Shown here piece by piece: positions 44,293 to 53,203 of a stretch of 64,000 nt of DNA. Position 1 is the stretch's first letter. Every line of letters begins with the position of its first letter. The notes below the pieces were generated by a model. That model saw only the letters and a list, made by a program, of their open reading frames with translations. It was not told the DNA's origin and did not search any database. The position numbers and the translations under genes were made by a program. The stretch is from Castellaniella sp041677825. Its GTDB lineage: Bacteria; Pseudomonadota; Gammaproteobacteria; Burkholderiales; Burkholderiaceae_B. Location of the stretch: the NCBI RefSeq assembly GCF_041677825.1, contig NZ_JBAYPG010000009.1:1-64000 (forward strand), in the 5' to 3' direction.

Positions 44293-44358
44293 ATTCAAAT
44301 CATGGTCTTTCCCGGGCTGTATGCACGGCCCGGTACGGATCCTCACAGGAGTACATGC

Positions 44359-45117
44359 ATGTCCGGAAATCAACTCAGCGGCAAGGTCGCCATTGTCACG
44401 GGCGCCGGTGGCGGTTTTGGCGAAGGCATTGCGCAGATGTTCGCCGAGGAAGGCGCTCAGGTCGTGGTGGCCGACATCAACCAGCAGGGTGCCGAGCGCG
44501 TGGCTTCGGCCATTGGTCCGCAGGCGCTGGCCGTCAAGGTCGACATCACGTCTGCGGCCGAAGTGGCCGACATGGTCACGCGCACGATCGAAAAATTCGG
44601 TCGCATCGACATCATCGTCAACAATGCGGGTACGACGCACAAGAACCAGCCCATGCTGGATGTGGATGAAGAAACCTTCGACCGCGTCTTCAATGTCAAC
44701 GTCAAGTCGATCTATCTGATCTCCAGGGCCATCGTGCCGGTCATGCGCAAGCAGGGCGGCGGCGTGATCCTCAATGTGGGCTCCACCGCCGGGATTCGGC
44801 CGCGCCCGGGGCTTACCTGGTACAACGCATCCAAGGGGGCGGTCAATCTGCTGTCGCGCTCGATGGCCATCGAGTTGGCGCCCGACCGGATCCGGGTCAA
44901 TGCAATCTGCCCGGTCATGGGGGTCACAGGCCTGTTCGAGGCCTTCATGGGGCTGCCCGACACCCCCGAGAACCGGGCCAAGTTCGTGTCCACCATTCCG
45001 CTGGGGCGTTTCAGCAAACCCTCTGATATCGCGGCGGTCGCCACTTTTCTGGCCAGCGACGCGGCCGAATTCATCACGGGTGTCGAATTCCCGGTCGATG
45101 GGGGGCGCACGATCTGA
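44359..45117 (+). CDS. Short-chain dehydrogenase/reductase
   Basis: The 252-residue classical SDR has the cofactor motif TGAGGGFGEG at residues 14-23, NNAGT near 88 and the catalytic Ser142, Tyr155 and Lys159 (YNASK). Asp39 after the second strand (VVVADIN) favours NAD over NADP. AGGAG lies 7 nt before the ATG at 44359. It is the first gene of a sugar/polyol-like transport and oxidation island and probably oxidises an alcohol group of the imported compound; the substrate is unknown. Confidence 0.9.
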   Translation: MSGNQLSGKVAIVTGAGGGFGEGIAQMFAEEGAQVVVADINQQGAERVASAIGPQALAVKVDITSAAEVADMVTRTIEKFGRIDIIVNNAGTTHKNQPMLDVDEETFDRVFNVNVKSIYLISRAIVPVMRKQGGGVILNVGSTAGIRPRPGLTWYNASKGAVNLLSRSMAIELAPDRIRVNAICPVMGVTGLFEAFMGLPDTPENRAKFVSTIPLGRFSKPSDIAAVATFLASDAAEFITGVEFPVDGGRTI

Positions 45118-45209
45118 TTCGTGTGCGGAAATGGGTGTCAGTGCCGGCTGGAGAAGCAAACCTCCGCCGGCCTGACCGCGCTATCAGTCTTACAGAACAG
45201 GAGTCAGGC

Positions 45210-46340
45210 ATGAAGATTCGTGCAGCCGTGTTGCGCCAGATGGGGTTGGCAGCCCCGTATGCGCAGAGCCGTCCCATAAAGATCGAAGAAGTCGAACTGG
45301 ATCCGCCGGGGCCGGGCGAAGTACTGCTCAAGATCAAGGTGGCCGGGCTGTGCCATTCCGATCTCTCGGTCATCAACGGCGACCGGCCGCGTGGCATGCC
45401 CATGGTACTGGGGCACGAATCATCTGCCGAAGTGGTGGAACTCGGTGCGGGGGTGCCGGATCTCAAGGTGGGTGATCATGTCGTGACAGACTTCGTGCCC
45501 ACATGTGGCCATTGCGTGCCCTGCAGCCAGGGGCGTCCCGCGCTGTGCGAACCCGGTGCCCAGGCAAACGCCCAGGGTACGCTGCTCAGTGGTGAACGCA
45601 GGCTGCATGAGCAGGGCGGGGATCTGAACCACCACGTCGGGGTGTCGTGCTTTGCCGATTATGCAGTGGTGTCGCGCCATTCCTGCATCAAGGTATTGCG
45701 CGAGATTTCGCACCGCGAGGCCGCCCTGTTCGGCTGTGCCGTGCTCACGGGCGCGGGGGCCGTGATCAACCGGGCGCACATCAAGGCCGGGCAGACGGCA
45801 GCGGTCGTTGGCCTGGGGGGTGTGGGTCTCAGTGCCCTGCTGGCGGCGGTTGCAGCCGGGGCACGGCGGGTCGTGGCGGTCGACCTCAGCGACGAAAAAC
45901 TCGCCCTGGCCAAAACCCTGGGCGCGACGCACGTCATCAACCCCCGGGTCGTCACCACCGAAGCCGATCGCCTCGAAGCGGCCGGTGGGCCGGTGGATTT
46001 CGGCTTCGATATGGCAGGTGCCGTAGCCGCCTTTGAGGCCGCATATCGGCTGACCCGCCGTGGCGGCACCACCATCACTTCGGGGTTGCCACATCCGAAA
46101 TCAACTTTTTCGCTGCCGCTGGCCCAGCTGGTTGGTGAAGAACGCGACATCCGGGGCAGTTATCTGGGCTCCGGGGTGCCGGCCATCGATATCACGCACT
46201 ATATCGATCTGTACCTGGGTGGAAAACTGCCCGTGAACAAATTGCTGGGCCAGGTATTCACGCTTGATCAGGTGAACGAGGGTTTCGATCACCTGGCCTC
46301 GGGTTCGGGTCTGCGCGATTGCATCATGCTTGAAGCCTGA
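45210..46340 (+). CDS. Zinc-dependent alcohol dehydrogenase
   Basis: The 376-residue medium-chain dehydrogenase has catalytic zinc ligands Cys48, His69 and Glu70 (LCHSD, GHESS) and the four structural-zinc cysteines 99, 102, 105 and 113. The cofactor motif VVGLGGVGLSAL lies near residue 194. ACAGGAG precedes the ATG at 45210, 92 bp after the SDR. It probably works in the same pathway as the SDR on a compound taken up by the ABC transporter that follows. Confidence 0.9.
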   Translation: MKIRAAVLRQMGLAAPYAQSRPIKIEEVELDPPGPGEVLLKIKVAGLCHSDLSVINGDRPRGMPMVLGHESSAEVVELGAGVPDLKVGDHVVTDFVPTCGHCVPCSQGRPALCEPGAQANAQGTLLSGERRLHEQGGDLNHHVGVSCFADYAVVSRHSCIKVLREISHREAALFGCAVLTGAGAVINRAHIKAGQTAAVVGLGGVGLSALLAAVAAGARRVVAVDLSDEKLALAKTLGATHVINPRVVTTEADRLEAAGGPVDFGFDMAGAVAAFEAAYRLTRRGGTTITSGLPHPKSTFSLPLAQLVGEERDIRGSYLGSGVPAIDITHYIDLYLGGKLPVNKLLGQVFTLDQVNEGFDHLASGSGLRDCIMLEA

Positions 46341-46360
46341 ATCATGCCTGAAACCTGAAG

Positions 46361-46467
46361 TCGATATTCAAACTGGCGCGATCGGGAGTTTCTTTCAATC
46401 AGGGGTTTCTTCCATTATATCCCGGGTTGGGCTTTCTGTTTTTGGAAGCGGGTCTTTTGAATATCGA
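46361..46467. repeat. Widely spaced 12-bp inverted repeat
   Basis: TCGATATTCAAA (46361-46372) and its exact reverse complement TTTGAATATCGA (46456-46467) are separated by 83 bp in the AT-rich gap before the permease gene. The centres are 95 bp apart, about nine helical turns. This could be a pair of half-sites bound with DNA looping. Confidence 0.6.
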
Positions 46468-46501
46468 ATGATGGGTCTGCAATATAGCGGGAAAACACGC
46501 A

Positions 46502-46530
46502 TTGAGTTGTTTTTTTCATATTGCTAGAGT
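46502..46530 (+). promoter_or_regulatory. Promoter candidate for the ABC transporter genes
   Basis: TTGAGT and TAGAGT are separated by 17 bp, in the AT-rich intergenic stretch 46341-46645. The arms of the inverted repeat at 46361-46467 lie just upstream. No gene can be supported in this 305-bp gap. Confidence 0.45.
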
Positions 46531-46645
46531 TTGCCTTTCTGAATTTTATCGTTCGACTGGATATTTGCGGGTTAATGGCTATGCATGAAATTCCGTGCTG
46601 TTCGACTGCTCCGATGTCAATGAATCGCATCATGGGGGGCGTCTC

Positions 46646-47659
46646 GTGAGTCCGGCAAAAAAATCGGCGCAATCAGGCACCTTGAAAAGAAAGGCCATCA
46701 AGCTTGATCAACAGGCGATTGTCTTTCTGCTTTTCGTGCTGGTGTTCATCGTATTCACGATCGCACTGCCGGGGTTCTCGTCGCTTGGCAATCTGGTGGC
46801 GATGCTGCGCTCCATTTCAGTTCTGGGCATATTGGGTCTTGGCATGGCAATCGTCGTGATCGGGCGCGGGATCGATCTGTCCATGGTCGCCACCATGGCG
46901 GTGCCCACGGCGCTGATCATGACGCTCGCGGGCTCAGGTGTGGGGCTTTGGCCGGCGCTGCTGATCGGGCTGCTGTTTGCCGCACTCGTGGGCGTACTCA
47001 ATGGCATTTTTGTGGCCTATGCCGAAATTCCCGCATTGTTCGTCACGCTGGCCATGGGGCTCGGGCTGGCTGGCCTGGGGCAGGTGGGCATACTGAAATC
47101 CGACATGGTGCCCTGGCCCGACCAGATGAACGCCCTTCTGTGGCTGGGAGGGGCGGATATTGCCGGCATCCCCAGCAGCATCGTCATCGTGACGCTGGTG
47201 GCGGTCGGGGTCTGGCTGTTTCTGAAGCATACCAAAGTGGGCCTGTTCATCTACGCGATCGGAGACAACCCCAATGGCGCACGAACCACGGGCATGCCGG
47301 TGCGGCCCATCATGGTCTTCCAGTATGTGCTGGCTGCCCTGATCGCGGTGCTGGCCGGCCTGGTCATGGCGTCGTCCAACAGCCTCATGGACACGCGCAT
47401 CTACAACCTGTCGTTGATCTACGACATCATCCTGGTCGTCGTGCTCGGTGGGGTGGGCCTCTCGGGTGGGCGTGGGGGGGTGCTCAGTGTCGTGGTCGGC
47501 ACCTTGCTGGTAGGAACCATCATCAACGGCATGACCATCCTCAACCTCACGCTGGATGTCCAGAACCTGTTCAAGGGCATCGTGCTGCTGATCGCCATTG
47601 CGCTCGACAGCATCCTGAATCCCCGCAACGAGGAGACGGCGCAGCAAGGCGATATCTGA
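46646..47659 (+). CDS. RbsC-type sugar ABC transporter permease (first)
   Basis: The 337-residue membrane protein has about nine hydrophobic segments and the RbsC/XylH-family motif GRGIDLSMVATM near residue 74 and VVLGGVGLSGGRGGVLSVVVG near 270. I choose the GTG at 46646, which follows a GGGGGG run at a 6-nt distance, over a GTG 17 codons upstream; both are uncertain. It probably pairs with the second permease, fused to a propeller domain, at 49998, as heterodimeric permeases do, with the RbsA-type ATPase at 53204. Confidence 0.88.
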   Translation: MSPAKKSAQSGTLKRKAIKLDQQAIVFLLFVLVFIVFTIALPGFSSLGNLVAMLRSISVLGILGLGMAIVVIGRGIDLSMVATMAVPTALIMTLAGSGVGLWPALLIGLLFAALVGVLNGIFVAYAEIPALFVTLAMGLGLAGLGQVGILKSDMVPWPDQMNALLWLGGADIAGIPSSIVIVTLVAVGVWLFLKHTKVGLFIYAIGDNPNGARTTGMPVRPIMVFQYVLAALIAVLAGLVMASSNSLMDTRIYNLSLIYDIILVVVLGGVGLSGGRGGVLSVVVGTLLVGTIINGMTILNLTLDVQNLFKGIVLLIAIALDSILNPRNEETAQQGDI

Positions 47660-47789
47660 TTCTCCCGGCCTGAAACAGATGTCCCGATCCACTGGGCCCG
47701 GGGCCTGTCATTTCCATCCACAAGGCCAGAAACACGATTTCAATTCACAAAGGCCAGTTCAACAGTTTGGTTCACTTCAGGAGACATTC

Positions 47790-48854
47790 ATGAATCAATT
47801 CCGTGCATCACCCGCCCGCCCCTGGGGGCGACTGCTGGCATCAGCTGCGCTGGGGCTTTCCGTGGCCGCGTTGTCGGTCATGGCGCCGGGGGCGGCGTTC
47901 GCCCAGAGTACAGGGGCCATCAAGGATCCTGAACGGGCCCGATACTATGAGACCTACAAAGACAAGCGCGTGGTTTTCGTGCCCGTGTTCATGGGGCTCG
48001 ACCTGACCGAAGGCTGGTCCGAGGTCATGAGCCAGCAGGCCAAGCGCCTGGGCTACGACTACGAAGTGCGCAATGCGAATTTCGATACTTCAGCCGGGGT
48101 GCAGATCCTGACGCAGTTGCTCAACGAAAACCCCAAACCCAACGTGGTGGTGATCCAGAACCCCGATGTCACCTCATATGCCAAGATCGAGAAAAAACTC
48201 GAAGAAGCCGGCATTTATGTCATCCAGTTGAACATGAAGAGCCTGCACATGACCACGGGTTTTGCCGGGGCCGACGCCACGGTGATTGGTGAAACCCAGG
48301 CCGAATGGGTGGTCAACCAGTGTGGCCCCGACACGTCGCAGAAGATCATGATCCTGAACGGCCCGACCACGGCCCCCTGGACGGTCTATATGCAGGAAGG
48401 CTACAACAACGTGCTCGACAAGCATCCTGACATCAAGGTCGTGGCGCGTCAGTCCATAGGCAACTACGAGTCGTCCAAGGCCAAGTCGATCACCGAAGTC
48501 ACGCTCAAGCAGCATCCCGATCTGTGTGCGGTCATGGGTGTCTGGGATATCCCCGATCTGGCGACGGCTGCAGCCATCAAGGACGCCGGTCGCACTGGCA
48601 AGACGCTGGTGTCCACCAGCGGTGGCGGTGGCGAGGTCGCCTGCAAGGGGTTGAAATCCGGCGGCTTTGACCATTATGTCAGCTACGACGTGCCGGGTCA
48701 GAGTCGCGATGTGAACGACCTCATCCAGATGGCACTGCAGAGCCCCGAGAAGCCCGGTGAACTCAAGGTGGCGCTGTATACGCCGCTGTTCGTCTACACC
48801 CAGGAAGACGCCGACAGCCATGAGTGCTGGTCGGTCGATACGCTGCATCAATAA
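47790..48854 (+). CDS. Sugar-type ABC substrate-binding protein, tandem copy A
   Basis: The 354-residue periplasmic protein has a long signal peptide (about 1-38, ending AFA) and the type I periplasmic sugar-binding fold, for example VFVPVFMGLDLTEGWSEVM near residue 57 and VARQSIGNYESSKAKS near 217. CAGGAGA lies 6 nt before the ATG, which decides this start against one 37 codons upstream. It is closely related over its whole length to the next gene. It should bind the substrate for the permeases encoded on both sides. Confidence 0.9.
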   Translation: MNQFRASPARPWGRLLASAALGLSVAALSVMAPGAAFAQSTGAIKDPERARYYETYKDKRVVFVPVFMGLDLTEGWSEVMSQQAKRLGYDYEVRNANFDTSAGVQILTQLLNENPKPNVVVIQNPDVTSYAKIEKKLEEAGIYVIQLNMKSLHMTTGFAGADATVIGETQAEWVVNQCGPDTSQKIMILNGPTTAPWTVYMQEGYNNVLDKHPDIKVVARQSIGNYESSKAKSITEVTLKQHPDLCAVMGVWDIPDLATAAAIKDAGRTGKTLVSTSGGGGEVACKGLKSGGFDHYVSYDVPGQSRDVNDLIQMALQSPEKPGELKVALYTPLFVYTQEDADSHECWSVDTLHQ

Positions 48855-48875
48855 TTGGAATCAAGGAAATCCGTC

Positions 48876-49934
48876 ATGAACACGACTTCTCGCATGCAAT
48901 TCCGCGGCTGGCTCCCGGGCCGATCCCTGGCTGCTCTCGGTGCCATGATGCTGGCACTCTGCCTGGCCGGCCAGGCCTGGGCACAGAGCTCAGGGGCCAT
49001 CAAGGACCCCGAGCGCGCGCGGTATTACGATCTGTACAAGGGCAAGCGGGTCGTGTTCGTGCCGGTCTTCATGGGGCTCGACCTGACCGAGGCGTGGTCC
49101 AGAATCATGCAGTTGCAGGCTGAACGCCTCGGCTATGACTACGAAGTGCGCAATGCCAATTTCGATACCTCGGCGGGCGTGCAGATCCTGACGCAGCTGC
49201 TCACCGAAGATCCCAGGCCCGACGTGGTGGTGATCCAGAATCCCGATGTCACCTCATACGCCAAGATGGAAAAGAAGCTCGAAGAAGCCGGCATCCAGGT
49301 GGTCCAGATGAACATGAAGAGCCTGCACATGACCACGGGCTTTGCCGGGGGCGATGCCACCATCATCGGCGAGATGCAGGCCCAGTCGGTGGTCGATCAT
49401 TGCGGGCCGGACACGTCCCGCAAGGTGCTGATCCTGAACGGGCCCACCACGGCCCCGTGGACGGTGTACCTGCAAGAGGGCTACAACAACGTCTTTGCGC
49501 AGCACCCCGAAATGCAGATCGTGGCGCGGCAATCGGTGGGCAATTACGAATCTTCCAAGGCCAAGTCCATCACCGAGGTCACGCTCAAGCAGCATCCCGA
49601 TCTCTGCGCCGTGATCGGCGTCTGGGACATCCCCGACATGGGTACGGCGGCTGCGATCGCCCAGGAAGGCAAGACCGGCCAGGTGTTCCTGTCGACCAAC
49701 GGCGGCTTCAGCGATTATGCCTGCAAGGCCATACAGGAAGACAAGTTCAACAATTACATCAGCTTCAACGTGCCGGGGCAGGGGCGCGATGTCAACAACC
49801 TCATTCAAATGGCCCTGCAAAGCCCATACAAGGCGGGTGAACTCAAGGTTGCCCTGTATTCCCCGCTGATGGACATCGGCAAGGATGATCTGAAGGACAA
49901 GCGCTGCTGGTCCCTCGAAACCGTACACCAGTAA
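48876..49934 (+). CDS. Sugar-type ABC substrate-binding protein, tandem copy B
   Basis: The 352-residue protein has a signal peptide (about 1-36, ending AWA) and the same fold as copy A. Long blocks are identical (for example YDYEVRNANFDTSAGVQILT and GPTTAPWTVY), so the pair arose by tandem duplication. Differences concentrate in the signal peptide and the C-terminal lobe, which hints at altered ligand specificity. AAGGAAA precedes the ATG, 21 bp after copy A ends. Confidence 0.9.
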   Translation: MNTTSRMQFRGWLPGRSLAALGAMMLALCLAGQAWAQSSGAIKDPERARYYDLYKGKRVVFVPVFMGLDLTEAWSRIMQLQAERLGYDYEVRNANFDTSAGVQILTQLLTEDPRPDVVVIQNPDVTSYAKMEKKLEEAGIQVVQMNMKSLHMTTGFAGGDATIIGEMQAQSVVDHCGPDTSRKVLILNGPTTAPWTVYLQEGYNNVFAQHPEMQIVARQSVGNYESSKAKSITEVTLKQHPDLCAVIGVWDIPDMGTAAAIAQEGKTGQVFLSTNGGFSDYACKAIQEDKFNNYISFNVPGQGRDVNNLIQMALQSPYKAGELKVALYSPLMDIGKDDLKDKRCWSLETVHQ

Positions 49935-49997
49935 TCAACAGGTCACCGGGCGCCCTGTCGATGGGGCGCTCCATCTGAACAACCGCATGTGAGACGC

Positions 49998-52106
49998 ATG
50001 GATACGATAAAGAAACTTCGCTATCGCTACTGGCCGGATCGGGCCATTGGCGAACTGCTGGCGAAGCAATGGATGGAGACGGCGGTTCCGCTGCTCGTTC
50101 TGGTGGTGGTCGTCGCGGCCTTTGCCTCGGTGGTCGACAATTTCCTTGCCTTCAGCTCCATTTCCGTGTTGTTGCGCGAAGCCAGCGAGATCGGCTTCAT
50201 CGTATTCGGCATGGCGTTGGTGCTCATTGTGGGCGGGATCGATCTGAGCGTGGGGTCCATGTATGCCATCTGCAATGTCGTGGTCCTGTACCTCATCCAC
50301 GTGCAGGAATGGGCTGCCCTGCCGGCCATGGGGGCCACTCTGCTATGTGGGGCGCTGATGGGGGCCGTCAATGGCGTGCTCATCGGCTACCTGAAGCTGC
50401 GCGCCTTTCTCACCACCCTGGTCACGCTGATCGTGTTCAGGGCGATATTCAATCTGATCCAGTTCAACTGGGCGGTCGAGATCGCCTCCACGATCCCCGA
50501 TTCCGATCTCTGGGATGAACTGGGCAACGATACTTTCCTGGCCTTGCCCATTTCCACGTGGATTTTCATCGTGGTTGCCATCCTGTTCCATATTTTCCTT
50601 ACGCGAATGCGCGGTGGCTGGCACATCATGGCCGTCGGCGGGTCGCGCCGTTCCGCCTATAACTCGGGCCTGCCCGTCAACCGGATCGCGGCCTCCGCCT
50701 ATGTGGCGTCGGGGGTATTCACGGCCGTTGCGGCCATCCTGTTTGCTGCGCGGGTCGACAGCAGCAGTGCCGATACCGGGATGGGCATCGAAATCGTGGT
50801 GCTCGCCGCAGCCCTGCTGGGCGGCATCCGGCTGGGCGGAGGCAAGGGGTCGGTGGCGAAGGCCGTGCTGGGCACGCTCATCGTGCTCATCGTCACCAAC
50901 AGCCTGCGCGGCCTGTCGGTTCCGGCCGGCTACATCCGCATGACGCTTGCATTCATCATGATCGCCGCCGTCACGCTCGATATCCGCTGGTTCAAGAACC
51001 GCGGCAAGGCGTTGCGCGAACTCTACGTCAGTCCGGGCTACCTGCCCCTGCCTGGCGCACCGGCAACCAGCAAGGCATCGGGCTCGCCGTATGCGGTCAA
51101 CAACAAGCTCGGGCAGACCGAACTGATCGGCCTGGGCATGGTCGAGTCCCCCGAAGACGTGATTCTGGACGAGCACGACCACCTCTATTGTGGCACGCGG
51201 CACGGGGACATCATGCGGTTTTTTGCGCCGGATTATCAGCGCATGGAACTCTACGCACACATCGGCGGCCAGCCTCTGGGCATGGCGTTCAACAAGGTCG
51301 GCGATCTGTATGTCTGTGTGGGCGGCATGGGCCTGTACTGTATCCGGCGCAAGGATCGCGCCGTTGAAAAGGCAACCGACGAAACGGGCCGTTCCCTGTT
51401 GTCCGTCGTCGATGACAGTCGCCTGCGGCTGGCTGATGACCTCGATATCGCACCGGATGGCCGGATCTTCTTCTCCGAAGCCACCGTGCGCTACGAGATG
51501 CATGAATGGCCGATCGACAGTCTCGAGGGGCGGGGCAACGGGCGCATCATCTGCTATGACCCGGCCACTGGGCGTACCCATACCGCCCTCAAGAATCTGG
51601 TGTTTCCCAACGGGATCTGCATGGCTTCCGACGGCCAGTCGCTGCTGTTCGCAGAAAGCTGGGCATGTCGCATCAGCCGCTACTGGTTCGACGGGCCGCG
51701 CAAGGGGCAGGTCGAAGTCGTCATCCCCGATCTGCCGGGCTACCCCGACAACATCAACCGGGCGTCCGACGGCAATTACTGGATCGCCATCATGGGCATG
51801 CGCAGCCCGTCATTTGATCTGGCCATGCGCAGTCCGGCCTTTCGCCGCCGTATGGTCAAGCGCCTGGGGCAGGATGAATGGCTGGCGCCCAACATCAATG
51901 TCGGCTGCGTGATCAAGTGCGATGAGTCCGGCCGCGTGCTCGAATCCTACTGGGACCGCAGCGGCGAAAACCACCCGATGATCACGTCCATGCGCGAACA
52001 TCGGGGCTATCTCTATCTGGGGGGTATTTCCAACAATCGCATCGGCCGGTACAGGCTGGATCATGCCGATCCAGGCTTCATGCAGCATCCCATAGAACAG
52101 GTCTGA
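49998..52106 (+). CDS. ABC permease fused to a strictosidine-synthase/SMP-30-like beta-propeller
   Basis: The 702-residue protein has an RbsC-type permease at residues 1-335 (GGIDLSVGSMYA near 79, LLGGIRLGGGKGSV near 273), a linker to about 370 and a strictosidine-synthase/SMP-30-like six-bladed propeller to the end. The propeller carries LADDLDIAPDGRIFFSEA, FPNGICMASDG and LPGYPDNINRASDGNYW motifs. Since RbsC-type permeases end in the cytoplasm, the propeller should be cytoplasmic. There is no frameshift or stop at the junction (around nt 51108). A lactonase-like or substrate-processing role coupled to import is possible but unproven. An in-frame GTG three codons upstream is an alternative start. 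Confidence 0.88.
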   Translation: MDTIKKLRYRYWPDRAIGELLAKQWMETAVPLLVLVVVVAAFASVVDNFLAFSSISVLLREASEIGFIVFGMALVLIVGGIDLSVGSMYAICNVVVLYLIHVQEWAALPAMGATLLCGALMGAVNGVLIGYLKLRAFLTTLVTLIVFRAIFNLIQFNWAVEIASTIPDSDLWDELGNDTFLALPISTWIFIVVAILFHIFLTRMRGGWHIMAVGGSRRSAYNSGLPVNRIAASAYVASGVFTAVAAILFAARVDSSSADTGMGIEIVVLAAALLGGIRLGGGKGSVAKAVLGTLIVLIVTNSLRGLSVPAGYIRMTLAFIMIAAVTLDIRWFKNRGKALRELYVSPGYLPLPGAPATSKASGSPYAVNNKLGQTELIGLGMVESPEDVILDEHDHLYCGTRHGDIMRFFAPDYQRMELYAHIGGQPLGMAFNKVGDLYVCVGGMGLYCIRRKDRAVEKATDETGRSLLSVVDDSRLRLADDLDIAPDGRIFFSEATVRYEMHEWPIDSLEGRGNGRIICYDPATGRTHTALKNLVFPNGICMASDGQSLLFAESWACRISRYWFDGPRKGQVEVVIPDLPGYPDNINRASDGNYWIAIMGMRSPSFDLAMRSPAFRRRMVKRLGQDEWLAPNINVGCVIKCDESGRVLESYWDRSGENHPMITSMREHRGYLYLGGISNNRIGRYRLDHADPGFMQHPIEQV

Positions 52107-52110
52107 TCCC

Positions 52111-53199
52111 ATGCTCAAGACACTCAAGCGCGCACGCGACCGTTTCTTCGGCACAGGTGAGGCCGATACCTCGGTGCCCGTCCTGGATGGCGCACTCAAG
52201 CCAAACAATCTGCTCGAGACCGCCGAAGTTTTTTTCGAACGCCCGGGCCTCGAAGACCTGGCCATCGATGCCCATGGGCAGCTGTATGTGGCGGCGGGTC
52301 CCGAAGTCCTGCTGATCGGGGCTGATGGCCGCGTGCAGGATACGATCGGTCTGCAGGCGCGCGCCCAGGCACTGGCGGTCTGCCATGGCAACCTGGTGGC
52401 GGCGACATCGCAGGGCCTGCAGTTCCTGGCCGGGCCTCAGGTGGGCCGGCATGTGCAGTCATTCGGTGGTCATCCGATCCAGTGCATCAATGCCCTGTCC
52501 GAAGGGCCGGATGGCACCCTGCTGCTCAGCGAAGGCTCGCATGCCGTGCCCTGCGATGAATGGACGGCTGATCTCCTCACGCATGGCCGCAGTGGGCGTG
52601 TGCTGGCGTACGATCCACGCGATGATTCATGTCGGGTTCTGGCTCAGGGGCTGGCGTACTGCTTTGGCGTCTGCATGCACGAGGATGGGGTGCTGGCTTC
52701 GGAAAGCTGGGCACACAGGGTGCAGGTCCTGCGCGACGGCCGGATGCAGGCGGGGCTCAGCGAGATCCCGGGCTATCCCGGGCGCATTGCCCCGGCATCG
52801 GGGGGCGGCTATTGGCTCAGCATTTTTGCACCGCGCAGTCAGTTGCTCGAATTCGTCCTGCGCGAAGACGTCTTTCGCAAAGAGATGATGAGCACGGTCG
52901 AACCCCGCTACTGGATCGCGCCGGCATTCAGTTCAGGGCAGGATTTTCTCGAGCCCCTGCAGCAGGGCAGTGTGCGCCAGATGGGCATCCTGAAGCCATG
53001 GGCACCGCCCAGGTCCTATGGATTGGTGCTGCGCCTGTCGGCCGACCTGGCGCCGCTGTTTTCGATGCACAGCCGTGTCGGTGGTGTGCATCACGGCATC
53101 GTGGCCGCACAAGAATACGCGGGGTCCTTGCTGGCCCTGTCCAAGGGGTCGGGGCGCCTGTTGCGCCTGCCGCTTTTCGAACAGAATCCTCAGGCTTGA
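52111..53199 (+). CDS. Stand-alone strictosidine-synthase/SMP-30-like propeller protein
   Basis: The 362-residue protein has the same propeller style as the fused domain just upstream, for example LEDLAIDAHGQLYVAAG near residue 47, GVCMHEDGVLASESWAHRV near 189 and IPGYPGRIAPASGGGYWLS near 218. It has no signal peptide, so it is likely cytoplasmic. It starts 4 bp after the fusion gene and ends 4 bp before the ATPase gene. Family members hydrolyse lactones or esters; no activity can be assigned here. It may be a divergent duplicate of the fused propeller. Confidence 0.82.
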   Translation: MLKTLKRARDRFFGTGEADTSVPVLDGALKPNNLLETAEVFFERPGLEDLAIDAHGQLYVAAGPEVLLIGADGRVQDTIGLQARAQALAVCHGNLVAATSQGLQFLAGPQVGRHVQSFGGHPIQCINALSEGPDGTLLLSEGSHAVPCDEWTADLLTHGRSGRVLAYDPRDDSCRVLAQGLAYCFGVCMHEDGVLASESWAHRVQVLRDGRMQAGLSEIPGYPGRIAPASGGGYWLSIFAPRSQLLEFVLREDVFRKEMMSTVEPRYWIAPAFSSGQDFLEPLQQGSVRQMGILKPWAPPRSYGLVLRLSADLAPLFSMHSRVGGVHHGIVAAQEYAGSLLALSKGSGRLLRLPLFEQNPQA

Positions 53200-53203
53200 C
53201 ACC

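Noticed and set aside
44156..44719. 187-codon plus-strand frame starting in the leader before the SDR gene
   Set aside because: It runs out of frame through the SDR gene, which has all catalytic residues. A leader peptide cannot be supported.
46595..46645. Longer N-terminus for the first sugar permease from a GTG at 46595
   Set aside because: The extra 17 residues are polar and unlike permease starts, and the GTG at 46646 has a purine-rich site in front of it.
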